Positions 1-14,500 of a stretch of DNA of 64,000 nt are shown one piece after another. The stretch lies in the NCBI RefSeq assembly GCF_036417845.1, contig NC_089994.1, positions 10,186,001 through 10,250,000 on the forward strand, read 5' to 3'. The position numbers were made by a program, and so were the translations under genes. Under the pieces are notes generated by a model. That model had not been told where the DNA came from. It did not search any database and worked only from the letters and a program-made list of their open reading frames with translations. Each line of letters begins with the position of its first letter. Position 1 is the first letter of the stretch. Origin of the DNA: Apteryx mantelli. Taxonomy: Eukaryota; Chordata; Aves; Apterygiformes; Apterygidae.

Positions 1-2778
1 TATTTAATGAGAGTCATTTAAAATATGTAAATGTCAAAAGGATTACCTTAGAAAAATCTCTCAGAGAATTAAAAACATTAACAGATTCCCACAGGAAAAA
101 TTGCAGCAGAATTCAGCAACTCTCCTGTTCCCATTCCTGTCACTTGTATTTCTATCACACATCGAAGCAAAAACAAATTGCTATTAAAATATCATCCAAA
201 CACCCTCCTCCCCCTACAAACTTCGCAGTTCAGTTTGAGATACCAATGGCTTGAACAAAAACCACCATGCTCATTTTTTCTTTAGCCTCATTTAAAGTAG
301 TAAAAACTTGGTGGTAAGAAGAGCTTTTTCAGGTATAGGAGAAATAAATCTCTCCAGGCATGTCTAGCAAACTGATTGGGGACTGAAAGCAGCAGGTGTG
401 CAGACATAATTACTACTGCAAAATATTCAACACATCCAGGTGTGCTCACCACCAGATAGATGAAATCCCTGTTATTTTTTGGAAATTCCTAGTCTACCAG
501 GTGCCACCCTCCCAAAGGAAAAGTCAGAAAAGAATGAGTTGAGGAAGATGTGAATAACTTGTTCTTCCTCATTTCCAGGCTGTTTCTATTTCATTCATAG
601 AAAACCCCCTTTTTGGACTGCACTTCTCTGCCTACCCCGCACTCAGGCAAAGGTTTCACGACATTCTGCCGTGTTGTATTGGCATAGCTCTACCGCACGT
701 CTGTGTTTTCAAAGTGGGTCATTCCCGCAGAGGAAGTCAGTGGAAAGAAAAGATTCCATCAAATTAATAGTGCAAGGCAAACAATTTGTTTATTCTATTA
801 CATTTACAATCTCCAGTGCTAAAATACAGCAGGCAGCCCTTGCACGATGAGCTTTCCAAATGCAAATCTCCCGTGTTTCTGGCTTCTAACTCACCATGGA
901 CAATCGGGCTTCACAGCGGTGCAACCTCTTTTGCCCAAGAAACACCCTTATAACACGTCTGCCCAGGACCATTGCGGCCCTTCGCTGTTCAGCTGCCTGC
1001 TGCCTGGCTGCCGAGTTTCTGCAGTAGCAAGTACAGAGCAGGAGAGGCCCAGCAGCACCCGCCTCACTTCCCCGAATGGCACAGCGGGATCGTGGCCCAC
1101 GGCACCGGCTGCGCAGGCCCGGAGACAGGGGAGTGCTGCACAGATCGTTGCAAAGGTCGGGGCCCCGGAATATATGAAAATTCACTCATCAGTCAACTAA
1201 CACCACAGCATGTAACAATTACTCTTTCGGGCTGAAGCTCCATTTGATATCTTTGGTGCTAAATGTAGTTCTGGACTGCATTATATTTCTAGGATTTCTC
1301 TAAAGCTAATTAAAAAAAATCATTTCAAGTAGAAATTAAAATTGGTAGAAATTTCTGATTTAATCAGTAAACTGTATTAGTAAAGGATTCTTAATTTTTA
1401 GAAGTGTAGCCAACACTTTCTGTTAAAATTGGTTATTTTTCATATTGCTACCTACTTTTTTTGATTACCAAAGTAGAGATTATGTACAGTGATTTATTTT
1501 TGTATTTGAATTCAAAACCTAAACAAAACAAAAATTCACAACAGTGGACAGGAAGTATTCAATAGTGTGCTTGCATTGAAATATATAAAATCAAGAATAG
1601 AGTCAAACTGATCAAATTCTCTTGCTTTTGAAACATGTTAATCAGAGACACCTCACTGTCAATGAGAATGCAGTGATTTATAAGACTCAGCTATACAATT
1701 CTTTATCAACTGTTATCATAAACCTGTTGCCACACGGCCAACATTACGACTGACAAGAAGCCCAATTTACAGGTTGGAAATACTAAATGCTGTCAGAGCT
1801 TTCATTCTAAATGGGCACAAAATTGTTATTAATGACTAACAATGACTGCTTGCTCACAAAAACACTTCAAAAAAGTCTAATTTTGAGAACTGCTGAGAAC
1901 CTCCATTTCCCATTGACTTCAAGGAGGTTAGGAGTGCATCCTCTCTCAGGTTCTCTCCCAAACTTAGCTTCTCCCCTGACATTTAGACAAGGAATGATGG
2001 AAGTTTCCACATTTTAGTTGCAACAGTCAATGAACAGATAGAAAATAAAATTGCTTATCAGCTGCCGGTGATATGCCAAGAAATCTTACAGGAGCAGAAA
2101 AGAAAATGACTAATAATCATGATGCAATGCAACTCATTTTCAATAATTTCCACTCATAATGGCTCCTCACAGTGTTAGCACCTTTTTTGTCGCTAAGCAT
2201 CCTCTAACTGAAAAAGACTAAACCACAATATATTATGATTTTAAGTAAAGATGTTTGCAAGAAAAATGCATATGAATATCAGCGTATAACCTTCAGAAAT
2301 AGCTAAAACCTAGGCTTGTATCTTGAGGTTCACTTTCAAATACTTACATCTGCAATTTTAAAGAAAGTCACTGTACAATAATTATTTTCCATATGAAAAC
2401 ATAGATGCAGCATGGGAACAAACCTGAGAATGACTGTAATTATTTGAAAGACACTGAGTTAGCATATGGATCTCATTGCCACTTACACATTTTGGTCACT
2501 GAAACAAAAAGCTATTAATCAATATGTAAAAGCCATAAATTAACATAAACATTAATCATTCTAATACTCCCACTGTGTCAGGCTGATAATTTTTTTTTCC
2601 AGCCTTTCATTCTGACATATTTGCCTTCAGCTATCAGCTGGTTGACCTTTTTTAACACAGTTAAACATTTTGGGCATTGCAAATCTTACTGAAGTAAACA
2701 TTTTGGAGACAGCCAAATATTCTGGATGCATTTACACCAGAAATACGGGGACTGAAAACATGAGAGCCCCTATCTTAC

Positions 2779-2809
2779 ATGTCATTGCACTAGCTTTTAA
2801 TATGGGAGT
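2779..2809 (-). CDS. Candidate 31-nt exon, unknown gene
   Basis: The acceptor is CATGCTGTATTTTAG and the donor is ACAT|GTAAGA. Only the frame required by the exon at 3992-4109 is open (TPILKASAMT). It is short, so the evidence is weak. Confidence 0.15.
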
Positions 2810-3991
2810 CTAAAATACAGCATGAAAATACAGCTGAATGATGAAATTTTAGTGTTTCACTAACAGGCTCATTTTGCAGATGAGGGAAAAGAAACCCATC
2901 TGTTTTGCCTTCTGAAGCCATTAATTGTTTGGTAAAGTGCAATGATATAACTACAGAAAGCCTTGTTGGAAAAAAAAGCGGACACAAAGCACATAGCAGT
3001 TCAGCTCAAAGACGGACTCTGCATTGGGCTCATGCAAAAAAGATGTAGGACCACTAATCCAAATCTCCTTGAAAAAAAGTGTGTGGAAATGCACGCTATA
3101 AATGGGAAGAAAAGGATTTATACAACTGTCTCACTATACCACAGCATCAGACTTAAAAATGAATTTAAATTTGCACACTTGATAAATCATTGCAAACTAG
3201 CAGAAAATTGATAAGCCAAGGATCATCAAAAGGTTGTTTTGAGTAGCCGTTCGGTTCAGCCAAGCATAGCAATCTGTCAGCCACACAGAGCTGTCTGCCC
3301 ATCCTCCTTAATTAGGGGTGCTGCCTAGTGCAGCATCCGCTACAAATCCTTTGGTTCCAAGAGCTAATAATGTCCTTAGATAGCATGGGCTTAATTAAAC
3401 ATCTTCCAGACATTTTAGCAGACATTTCCTGCAATAATCTTGTTTAGTAACAAACTATTAAAAAGAATTGACTGAGAAGAAACGTATCAAGTTGTTACAG
3501 CAACTGAAGTTATTTGGGCCAGAATTATATGTCTGCAATTAAGGATTCTGTAACTCTGAGCAATTAAAATAGCATTTTATTTGAAAACTAATTAATTCTA
3601 AACACATATTTTTCCCATGACAAACTTTTATGATTATTTAATTTATTCAGTTCTAATTACACTTTAATTAATCTAGTCTTGTATAATATTATACTGTTAT
3701 TCTGGCATTTGACCAATGAAGACAATAAATTGATTGCAGTTCTGTTGCGCAACAGCAGAAACTGTCATGCCAGTTTCAACACCACGTTTATTTATTTGTC
3801 TGTTCTATTACTTTTCTTTTCCTCCCCCAGGGCATAGGAACATGAAACACAATACACATCGGATGACATTTTGTCTTCTATACTTTTTTTTCTTCAAAGT
3901 GTGAAATAGAACTTAAGAGTTTTTGGAATTAAAGAAATGTATATGTGATATGATATTACATAATGAAAAAAGTTATAGGAAATTAACTTAC

Positions 3992-4109
3992 ACTTCTAAA
4001 ATATATATCATACGGTGACATCAATTGATTCCTGATATACAGGACCATGTCCAGAGCTGCGAGAAATGGAGTTGTTTCTGTTGACCTCAAGCTCTGCTCA
4101 GGATCTGGC
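3992..4109 (-). CDS. Candidate coding exon, unknown gene
   Basis: This 118-nt minus-strand segment lies between a plausible acceptor (pyrimidine run, then GGCATCAG) and a strong donor (AGAAGT|GTAAGT). One frame is open for 39 codons and reads PDPEQSLRSTETTPFLAALD, then MVLYIRNQLMSPYDIYFRS. The composition looks protein-like (mixed helix residues, no low complexity), but I do not recognise the family. It is not WD-repeat sequence. With the 29-nt candidate exon at 6937-6965 it joins in phase (ATG CG|G CCA). A chance frame of this length is not rare, so this is tentative. Confidence 0.28.
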
Positions 4110-5284
4110 CTGATGCCGTCAACAATAAGGGAGAAAGAAGCCAAAACCCCTTTTCATACGTATCTTAAAAGTACATTCATTTTAGTACCTCATTAAGTTT
4201 TACAAGACACCGTATTTTAATTTTGTGTCAAGTTATCTTAGGTTCAACTAAAACAAAAGAACAAAAACCCTTTTCTTGCTTTATAAATACTTTTATTTGG
4301 AGTTAACTATGGTAAAACAGAAGTGTATACAACTATTTTATTACACAGGTAATTAGGAGTGTTGTATTTTATTTTGCTTTGGCCACAGTTGAGGTAAAAT
4401 GACTGTCATTTACAGTCAGAAGTCCTCAAGTTTCTTTGAATACCAATGTCCCTGAAATTCACAGTTCTTGCAATTTTGGTGTGAGAAGATACTGAGAAGT
4501 GACTCTTATGAAGACACAATGAAGCAAATCTACTTTTCATGTACTTTTAAAACTTCTGTCTATATTCCTGGCTTTATGCTTTCTTGTGCTTATGAAATAA
4601 CCTCCTGTTGTATACACTTTACCAAGAGAGATACCTTGCAGAGGTGAGCAATTATACCAAAATGCACTGCAAGTTAAGCTCTCTGACAAAGCTTTCCAAA
4701 ATATTTCTTTTTATTTCTCCACTTTATATTTCATAGAAGAAAAAAGAGAAGTACACACCACATTCACAAAGCATAAATTGATCAAAAGAGGGGGTAAAAA
4801 AAGATTCTGCACTTAATTGAACAAGCTAAGTACTCTCCCAGCATTGCCATGGCAAGGGATTTATTTATATCTGAATATTGTACTTGTTTCTTCTCCCTCC
4901 ACCCAGCACATACATTTTGCTTATATTCGCAATATTTGTTTCATAGATATTTTTAAAAAATGGGTCAAAAATATACTTTGAAATTGTGAATAGTAAATGG
5001 GATAAATTGAAGTAAGCATAGAAGGAATATTAAATAACCACAGATAGTTCCTGTTTGTATCCAGCTCACGTTTCAAATTCCAAATTTTGGTCCTAATCTA
5101 CACTCGTACAAACTGTCAGATGAAGTTGGTGAGACTGCTCAGATGAGGAAGGGTTAGCAGGAGTCATTCATTACATCAGTATTCATAACGCGTTTCCTCT
5201 TCAGAAGCTTTCTGCTTCTGCGTAAGCCGCAGTACGTCTGCGAGAGCAGCAGTAGTCTGGGTCACTGCAGGCAGAGGAACGGAG

Positions 5285-5355
5285 GCGGGGAGAGCAAGTG
5301 CCTTGCCCAAGGTAGCGCAGTCACTGCAGCTAGGATTAGGGCTCCGTTCACTGAC
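5285..5355 (+). repeat. MIR/CORE-SINE-like fragment
   Basis: AGTGCCTTGCCCAAGGTAGC, then CAGTCACTGCAGCTAGGATT, resembles the conserved MIR core (TGACTTGCCCAAGGTCACAC ... AGCTAGGATT). It is a worn ancient SINE. The flanking GC-rich sequence gives a spurious 73-codon frame. Confidence 0.45.
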
Positions 5356-6936
5356 TCCAGACACAGACAGGCTCTTCCCATTGCCAAGGAAAGTCACACG
5401 CCAGATAATATTTAAAGAAACAAAGCAGTGTGGACAGTACTTTAATCTGCATCAGTTCATTAGGCTAAAACTTTAAAACTTTATTCGGGTGAACTCCCAG
5501 GGTCAGAAGTAACTGTGTTTCAGTAACGACAATACCATTTGGTACATACATTTTACTTTTTCCAATAATCCTTTTAATAATTTAGGGGAAAGGCAGGGTC
5601 ATGTATAACACTTTTAAATATATCATTCAAAGTAACAGATTATAAAGTATTTTTATGTTATAAAATACCCCTCAAAATTCAAGCGTAATTACTAATAGTA
5701 TTGCCACTTGTGCATTAGGATTCCCATCCAATACAGTATAAGCAAATGCCATTTAAATAAGCCAAGCTATCAGAGAACAAATTAGTCTAAGAAATCTAAT
5801 AAGAATCCCTATAATTCCAGTGCAAGCAGAAATGACATTTACAAAGCAAATATTGCCTGAACATCAAATAAAACAAATGTTTATTTTAACAGTTGAAGTT
5901 AAGATTACATTTTAGATACAAACCCACAACTGTTCTTTCATGTTAATTTGATCACATAATTCTATAGCCATTTTGCATGAGTATGTAGGATGCAGCAGTT
6001 CAGTTAAGTATGCTCATCTCCAACACTCTGAGGTAAGAGTAATCACATGCCAAACAGTTAAATGGTTAAAATGTAAGGGATATTAATAAAAAGTTGGTTG
6101 AGAGTCCAACAGCAATTGCATACTGATGATGCTCAATTCCCAGTTTCTAGTACTAACTGTTTCCTATGCCTGCAATGTTTTGATCAATTAGTTCCTCAAT
6201 ATTTTAAGGAGTAACACCAATAACTATTTAGCAAATGGAGAGAAAGAAAATAAAAGTTACAGGACAGAGTTACGTAGTTTATATATGTAACTTCAAACTT
6301 CACTCCTCTCATCCAGGATATGCTACTACTGACCAAAAATGCAGTGAAAAACCACAAAACTGTTTCACCACCATAATTAGGAACTTTGAACAACTCTGCA
6401 GTACCTGAACTTGAACTCCCAGCCTTTGAATGTGTGCTGAACAGCCCCCTATTGTACTGCACTTTTATGCTGGCAGGAACTGAAGTGTCAATCTTTCATC
6501 AGATAATCAGATTATGTCATGTTCTGACCAAATTCATTAGGGAAACTTTTACCAGCACTATTATCTCAAACCAGAAAATCTAGATCAAAGTATAACCGAT
6601 TTTACAGCACAATAAAACTGTTATAAATATTTAAACACTAATTAAAAGGCCTCTTTTGTTAAAAAGTAAATAAATAATTGAAAACTACCTCTTCTTATAA
6701 AAGCCATCCAAGACAACCATATTTATCTCATGCTTCTCAGAAAAGCAGGACCTATACATGGTGGAGAGGGGGAATAGATGCACTTAAAAGCAGTCATTTG
6801 AGAAGATGGGGGATTGCTAGAGTTTTAAATCATTTGCCTAAAGTAAGCCACACTGAGTGCTCATTCTAGTGACAAAGTATTAACCCTTGAATGTCTTTGC
6901 TAACTCCATTCCTATCGGATGATGGTATCTACTTAC

Positions 6937-6965
6937 CGCATCCAGAAGTCCTGGATGGACACCAT
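6937..6965 (-). CDS. Candidate 29-nt exon, unknown gene
   Basis: It has an excellent acceptor (a run of over 25 pyrimidines ending TTTCTGAG) and an excellent donor (ATGCG|GTAAGT). The frame MVSIQDFWMR is open and leaves two bases, which join in phase with the exon at 3992-4109. It could equally be a non-coding exon. Confidence 0.25.
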
Positions 6966-9544
6966 CTCAGAAAGCAAGAGAAAAGAGAGAAAGAAATCCT
7001 ACATCAATGACTAGTTTCTCAGTAAAAACAGCAGTATGTGTAATTTGTTATATTTTCTAAAATATCCATGATCCTGTCTCCTAAGCAGCTAAATAACTGC
7101 GATAAGGTTTGGCAGATCTATTTTCTGCTTATAAGCAAAAAAACAAACACTAAAAATGAGAACATACTAAATATTTTCCCTTGTCATTTCAGTTTCAGGT
7201 GGATAGCAAGCATAGCAAAGGAAGGAAACAAAGAATTCCTATTAAGATAATTAACAGAGCAAGGAACTAGATACAGACTAATCCATGAGCAGGAGCAGCA
7301 ACAAACAACAACAGGACAGTCATCAATATTGATTTCACTTATTTTTCAGTACTATAATCAGATTCTCCATCTGTAATTCAAACTTTAAAAGTATGATAAT
7401 TTACGGAAAGAGGATTAATTTAGCCATTTTGAGTTAAAGACGTATTTCATAGTTTCATCCCAAATCCTGTATATTGTTAGGATCCTTTCCCCTTTGAAGA
7501 CTTAGCGAATGATTGAAGCTTCTACTTTCTGAGAAACAGATAACACAAGACTAGTAATCTGACTCTAAGCCACTGGATAAAGGCAGTTTGTTTCCTCTTA
7601 GCCCATCTGTCAACACCTCTTCAGTAATTAGTCCTAATTATTACAAAGGGCTAGCCTCCCATTCGCATTATTAAATCAGAAATAGTATCATAGCCAGGTA
7701 TCTTTCAACGCCTACCAGACTGGCGACCTTCGATTTCATTGAATCTTCTATCAGTATCCGCCTTTGGAAGAGCCTAAGCAGTAATTTTAGCATCAGCTTC
7801 AAAGATGCAGATCCCACGGTGGAATTCCAGGGATGCATTCATACACCCCCCCACCATGTGACAGGGAGCAAGCAACACAATTGACCTTTGCATTGTTCGC
7901 TAAACTCCCGTGATATAAAACACACATCTCCATTTTATACAATAGAACTGTTTTTTGCATGCATGCTCAGAAGTGCTCCTTTGAACTAAATGTTGGTAGG
8001 AAAAATAGTGAAACTGTCTATAAAAATGAGGGTTAAATCTTTGTTAAGAAAAAATATACTTGGAATAGTATTTTTTTTCACATCAAGAGAAATTTGCAAC
8101 CAGTAAATAATAACTAAAGAATATGCATAAAACCTTTTAGGTACGAAGAAGATTTAAAATGTTTCTTTGGTTTATTTTTGTCCTATAGCTGAAGTACTTC
8201 CCTGGAAAACTGGAGAACAAAAAGGACAATGGCATCAAAAGCCTCAAGGAAGTAAAGCTCAATTAGCTTAACAGAGGTTTTACTCAGATGTTTTAAACTC
8301 TTCATTTGTGTTAACTTTATTTAACTTACTGAAAACAAGAGAAAAAAACTGAACTCCTGTTAAGTACCAAGCCCTCCATTTCTTTTGATTAAAAGCCAAA
8401 CATGTTTCCAAACAATACATCTGAGACCACTGGCGAGGATCTGTTTCCACTGCCTCGCTCGGCAGCAGCAGAGCCCTAGCCGCTTCCTCACGCAGGACGG
8501 GCCGGCACGAGCTGCGCTGCTCAATCGCTGCCGGGCCCGAGCCGCTCTGCCGGGCGCTCGCCTCTGGAGCGGGGGAGCTACGCAAGCGGTCCAAAGCTTC
8601 AGGGTGAACAAGGCTCAAGTGCTCTAGTTAAAATAGAGAGTGGTTTTGCTGAGAAGCTTAATGTTTCCTAAAATAAGACATACGTGGACAAAACATTTTT
8701 AAAGAGCTTTTCTGTGTCCTGTATTAAAGCGAATTAGTGCGTATGGTATTTTTTTTTCCCCTCTTTACAGGCCCCCTCTAAAAGCTACAAATTTTGATAA
8801 CAGATGAATCTAAATAATTTTCCAAAAAAATTAATCCAAACAATAAAAGCACTCGCAATTTTATAAGAAGCAGCAGCCTGAATAGTAGGGTTTACTGACC
8901 CTCAGCCCAGAGACTGAGCCATGAGGCCCTGGGCAGCACCGAAGAGGGTGCCTGAGGAGGACACCCCGCTCTGCAGGGACGTTAGCACCGCTCTGCCGCG
9001 GCCCGAACGCCCACTGCCAGAACAGGGACCAACCCCCTTGTGCAAAAGCTCTGGGCGCCCGATCCACCAACGTGGTTATCTCAGAGTTTCTGTCTGCCCT
9101 ATTCCCTTGATTTGGCCTACCTGGAACTAGCACAAAAGCATCTCAGTAGCACAAAGTATTGGAGCATGAAGAAACTGCTCTGACTCAACAACTCCCTGCA
9201 TACTTGTCCTGCTAGAGTACGTACAGCACCCACAGCTTCACTGCACCTGGATGGCTTTTCACTTCAGAGATAACTAAAATCTACTGCCAAGAAAAATAAA
9301 CAAACATACACACAAACTTAAACTTCATTTTCCAAGCTGTATACTTTTTCCAAATAAATGCCATGTTAGCTATACATAGTAACAGGCAGGCATTTAGCTA
9401 CCAACAGACAGACTTTGAAACACATACTAACACTTCACATAAAAACAGTACAGTATTAACATACTTGCCACAAAATTTTTCTTTATTATCCTTATAAGAA
9501 TTCAGTGTATTAACAATCAGAGCTTTGCAAATGAAAATACATGG

Positions 9545-10195
9545 TTCTAGCATTGCATAAAAAATGCCCTACAGGGTCAGACTAGTGGTCCATCTAGCCT
9601 AGAAACCTGTGTCCAACGGTGGTAATATAAGATACTACTTAGGGAAAAGGCACAAACCTGACTGCTTTTTGCAGTCCATTCCCCGTCCATTGTTGCTGTA
9701 TTACTGATGTTACAAGGCACAGTGATTTCAGCTATCCATCAAATTGTCTAATCCTTTTTGACTCTAGTGATACTATTGCCCTCTCTACCTGATGTGACAG
9801 CAAAATCACTACCTGAAGTATCAGAAAATGAAGGTCTACTTTCTTTTATCCATTTCAAACCTGATCTCCTACTAGTTTCATTGAATGCCTTCTAGTTCTT
9901 GCACTGCAGGATTTGGAGGACAACAGTTTCACATTCAGCTTTTCCATCACCTTTATGATTTTGTAAATCTCAGTGATATCCCCACTCACAGCCTTTTTCT
10001 CTCTAAACCAGAGTGCCAGCCTTTTTAATCTCTCCTCACATGCCATTTCCTTTGATCATTCCAGTTGCCATTTTCTGCACCTTCTCTAACTCCACTATAT
10101 CATTCTGGAAAAGCAGAGAACTGTACACAGTACTCAAGATATGAGCCCACTCAGGGTTTACCTAGAAGCAAAATGACACCTGCAATGAGATATAA
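9545..10195 (-). mobile_element. Old, degraded CR1-lineage LINE 3' end
   Basis: The minus strand encodes worn fragments of a CR1-type reverse-transcriptase C-terminus. These include a block resembling LEYCVQF-(x)-DIVELEKVQK, then EERLKRLALWFREKKAVSGD, ITEIYKIIKVMEK and SARTRRHSMKL. These align with [31 protein letters not shown] and [11 protein letters not shown] of the young copy at 49 kb. Frameshifts separate the blocks. The far end (GGGTCAGACTAGTGGTCCATC on the plus strand) matches the 3' UTR of a repeat family common in turtles, crocodiles and birds. It is non-functional and much older than the 49-kb copy. Confidence 0.75.
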
Positions 10196-11486
10196 TTGGA
10201 TGAGAAAAATCTCCACTAACCTCAAAAATCACATATGACTTCCAAGGAAGAAGTTGTTTCTTTCAGCAGTAGATATAATTCCAGCTAATATACCTGGCAA
10301 AGGAAGTTATCTTTGCTCTCAATAGTTTAGGATTTCTGTTGTAAGGCAAGCCAACACAGAAAAGGCTAAGTGTGAATGCACTGTGCAAGGATCTACATCC
10401 GGAAGAAACAGCATAATATTTTTAATGGCACTTCCTGAAACACCTAGACTTCCTGGAATTACTAATTAAAATCCCAGAGGAACTGATAACATTCTCTGTC
10501 CATCCAAGCCTAATAGACTGCTTCCCTATACCACTGTGTATCTTTCAGGGAAGAATTTTAAAGGTCTTAGCTGTTCTATACCAATGCTCAAGAGCTTTGG
10601 TCCACTTTTGTAGCAATAAGCTCTGTAGTTTCTCTTGGTGCCTTGGGCCAAAATCCCTATAGCACAGCATGCTAGCAGCTGTTTCTCTCCATTCCCAAGG
10701 TAGATGCATTTAGGTGACATATTTTATGGCTAATCAGATCTTTCCCTATTTTAAGGTTACTTTGTACCATGTAGAAAGGTTGGAGCGGAAACAGGTTGTT
10801 TTTCTTTTTCCTTCATTTTCATCTCAAATCATTAACTTTAATGAAAGTGAAAGTGCTTGGGTCAAAAAGAGGCATCAATAATAGAAGCACATATGCACAA
10901 TGTAGTCTCAAAAGAAAAAAGAATCCAGACCCCAGCATAAGGAACAGAAGGAAACGCATCCTTGTTCCAGGCACCCAAGCACTGAGGGAGACACTGCTGG
11001 GATCTCCCCGAGACCTGCGCTAGCACAACGTTGCCGCGATGCAACCGCAGCCTACCTTGGCCTCTCTTCTGCCACCATGCGCCCAAGTCTACCAGCAGGA
11101 ATCTACACAGACACAGAGGCCACATCTCCTTGCGGCCACCCAGAAAGGCCCCTGTCTTGAAACGGTGATGGGATGGATGGATCCCATGGCCTTTATCTGG
11201 CAGTTTTGCCAAAGCGCAGAGAGGAAGATGAGGCCCCATGTTCCCAGTGCAGTCCTTGCAGGAGGAAATGAGACCTGGATTTCATGAAATTGATAACAAA
11301 CTACCTCTGCAAAGCAGAAGATTCATTTTCAGACACTGCACATGAGAATATTTTATATAAATGTACTTCTGCAGTTTCCTCAGTGGTAAAAAGTTCCCAC
11401 TAAGGTCAAAAATATTTATACACATCAAAAATTTTACATAAGAATAACACTGCTAAACTAACACTGATTTTAAGGACACTACTCAC

Positions 11487-11510
11487 ATAGTTGAAGATGT
11501 TCACACACAT
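11487..11510 (-). CDS. Candidate 24-nt micro-exon, unknown gene
   Basis: Acceptor GGCTGTTTCTTGCAG and donor TAT|GTGAGT are both close to consensus. The frame is MCVNIFNY, phase 0-0, compatible with 6937-6965. Very short exons arise easily by chance. Confidence 0.18.
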
Positions 11511-14500
11511 CTGCAAGAAACAGCCATGGAACATTAACTTGGCAAATAGCTTTAGCTCTCTCAAACACAAAAGCTTTCATAATAATATATTTGGTATAAA
11601 ATCAGATTATAATTTAACCTGCAAGGACCTCAGTATGTTCCTTTTTCAAATCTGCAAGTACTAGTTTCAGGGAAGACGTCTGTGCCAAGGTATATTATAT
11701 CTGCTATGGCAATAAATTCTTCATGGATGAGGTTTTATATATAAATTACCTTCATTTACAGTCTCAGAATGCTCTTCTAAATTTTATGGGATAATATGAA
11801 TTATGAGCACCCATGTATTTCTTGCAGGTATAATGTGAGACAGATTTTTTCTAATATATGCAAAAGGTTATGAAAGTGAGTTGTACTCTACACCTCTCTC
11901 TCTCTCCATGTTGAACAAATGCAGTAATATGGACTGGTCAATTGCTTATGAGAAGTGTACAGCCTGCTATAAAGATATATAAGCATGAATTAGGTCTAAC
12001 CAGGATTAAATATGAATCACATGCTTAAATAAAAGCATTAAAAATATCTGCAAGTTTTCTTCTAAGCCTTGTAAACTTAGATTTCTTAAACTGTTATTTC
12101 TTGGTTTAGTTATTGGTACATTTATGGTTTGGCAAAGTAACTCCTTTTAAGTAAATCGTACATTTAAAGTGCACAATTTATATATAATTGAAGCTACCAT
12201 TGTAATTTTTACAAAACTTGGCTGGATTTCACTGGCTGAGCTTTAGGTATTTTGCTGGTTCTGCTGGATTTTTAAAACCCTAGAGAACTGGGAATGGAAT
12301 GAGTCTGTTCACTATTATTATTAGTCTCTAGTAAATAGTGTTGGGGACCCACTGGAACCTAAATCCTAGCCATTCTTCATATATCCATCCAGCGCTGGGC
12401 ACATTAATAGGCAAATAGCACCAGAACCCCAGTTCTGCAAACTGCTCTACCCCCACAATCTCCAGTGAGCTTAGTAGTTTCAAAGACTTCTAAAGAACAG
12501 GTCCAGGGTTAGTAATTCTTCTGCAAGGACACACTCTTGGTCCACCGTATTAACGAGCAACACTCTCAGCACCGCTTTGAAATGCACCTACTCGCAGCCG
12601 CTGAAACTAGGAGGCGAAACAAAGCAGGAATAGTGCAGGAAGGATGGGAATGGTTGCCCTGCTCCCACAACAGTGGGGGAAGGATCAGGCATGAAGAGTC
12701 ATCAACAAGATCAGACTTTTCTCAAAAGAGAAAAGACTGAATCATATTAAAGTAATTACCAGAAAATAAGACTTCTGTAAAATATTTGCAGTCAGCCAGT
12801 TCAGGCCTTCAGGCTCAGTCTTGTATTGGGCTGCATGTAGCAGCACCACCCCAGGAGGCGCTCCAGGAGAACAGTGACTCAGAGTCACAGTTCCTCCCTG
12901 GCTCCCTTCCTCTCGTATGGGAGAGTAAGTAATTTCACCCCATCCTGAATGAAACGCACTCCCGCGATGGTACAGAAAGGCATGGCTCTGCTCCCCCACT
13001 CGTGACCGGGAGGGACGCACCAGCCCCCGAGACCCCACTGTCTCCCCTCTTCTGTCTCCCCACACCCCAAACTGCTGTCCAAAGCAGCCATATGGGACAC
13101 ATTTACTTCCCGCTCCTGCCCCGAAGTTCTACTAGGGACAGGAATAATCTAGCACAAAGATAGTATCAGCACGAAAGAGAAGAGAATACTATTTAGAAAG
13201 AACATATGCTGTCACTGGATAATGATAACCACATTTAATGGGCACAAGTGTGAAGGCAAGAATTCCAGACTTTCCCTCTATTTTTAAAAACAGGGGATGT
13301 TATAAAATACCCAAATATTTCTGCAGGCACTACACTATTTACGGTATAAAACCACTATAATTAAATGCTAAATGCTGATTTCAATTATTTAGCTATGAAG
13401 CAATAAAATAAGCGAGTCCCTTTTAAATGTTATTTTCACAGAGTAATGAAACAATACCAGAGGAGCTAAATGACCTGTCAGGTCCTTAAATGTCCCTGGG
13501 TGAGATGCGCAACTAAAAGTACAAGGATTGTCAGGCCTAGGGCTGTGATTAGGCTCTGTCTTCCTCAGATCCACGTTTTTGCTGCAAGCTTGCAGTACAG
13601 CTGGAGGCTAGTATATAGAAAAAGAGGAGAGTGAATTTCTGTCCTGACTGGACCAGAGTCACCATGTCACCTTAAAACTAGTCACTTGGGGAAAAAACAA
13701 GGCTTATATGAAGACTGAAAATATTAAAGATCTGAAGCAGTGAGGTATTTCAGTTCACCTTCAAATTAAATATATTCTAGACAGCAGCTATTCTAGACAG
13801 TGACATGCATCCCCACTGAAGGACCAGGGTTGTGTTCATTAGTGTTGGAAAACCTTGCAAGATTATATTAAAATATCTCTTTAATTGGAAAATGAGTTCC
13901 AAAACTTAACCTTTATTGAGAAATATCACCTGAAATACGGGAAATAGAAGACATTCTCAATACATATTCTCAATGAGCTATCTGTCATAGAGGGGGGAAA
14001 AAAAGGCTGTAACAGCAAAATATTAGTAATTCTATTCTGGGGCTAAATTACCATCCTGGATAAAAGTTGGTGATAAAAACATCCAGCAAGGAGAAGCGAA
14101 GCCCTACCAAAACAGATGCTGTACTGTCCTTAAAGAGGATACAGTGCATGCTGTCCTGACAAGGAATACCTCTGTCAGCCAGTGAAGGGGAAGTGGCCAT
14201 GCTACCTTCCTCCCTTTTGAGGACAATTAACATTGCTTCAAGCTAGGACCTCCAGCACAGCTTCAAATTTGCAAGGCTCAAGTGCTGTCAGCATGCCAGA
14301 CCCAGACATAGGGGGCAAAATGATGGGTGGATATGGTGCTCCGAGACTACCTTCACCCTTGCTGGGATCCTTGCAGAGCTGGGAGGGATGATATTGAAAA
14401 ATTCTTCACATCTGGCACTCCCTGAAGAAAATTTTTACAACAAAATAGAATGCAGTCCACTTCCATTCATTTGAAAAACTTTTTTGCTTTTCTAGGGAGA

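Larger units (their letters stand above)
1..9544. other. AT-rich intergenic or intronic DNA
   Basis: Apart from candidate exons at 2779-2809, 3992-4109 and 6937-6965 and a MIR-like piece at 5285, I see no recognisable gene. GC-raised patches at 960-1160, 8440-8590 and 8900-9100 give overlapping frames on both strands without splice or family support. Confidence 0.5.

Noticed and set aside
2486..2497. 12-nt micro-exon with excellent acceptor and donor on the minus strand
   Set aside because: It is too short to evaluate and could arise by chance. It is phase-compatible with the candidate chain but adds no evidence.
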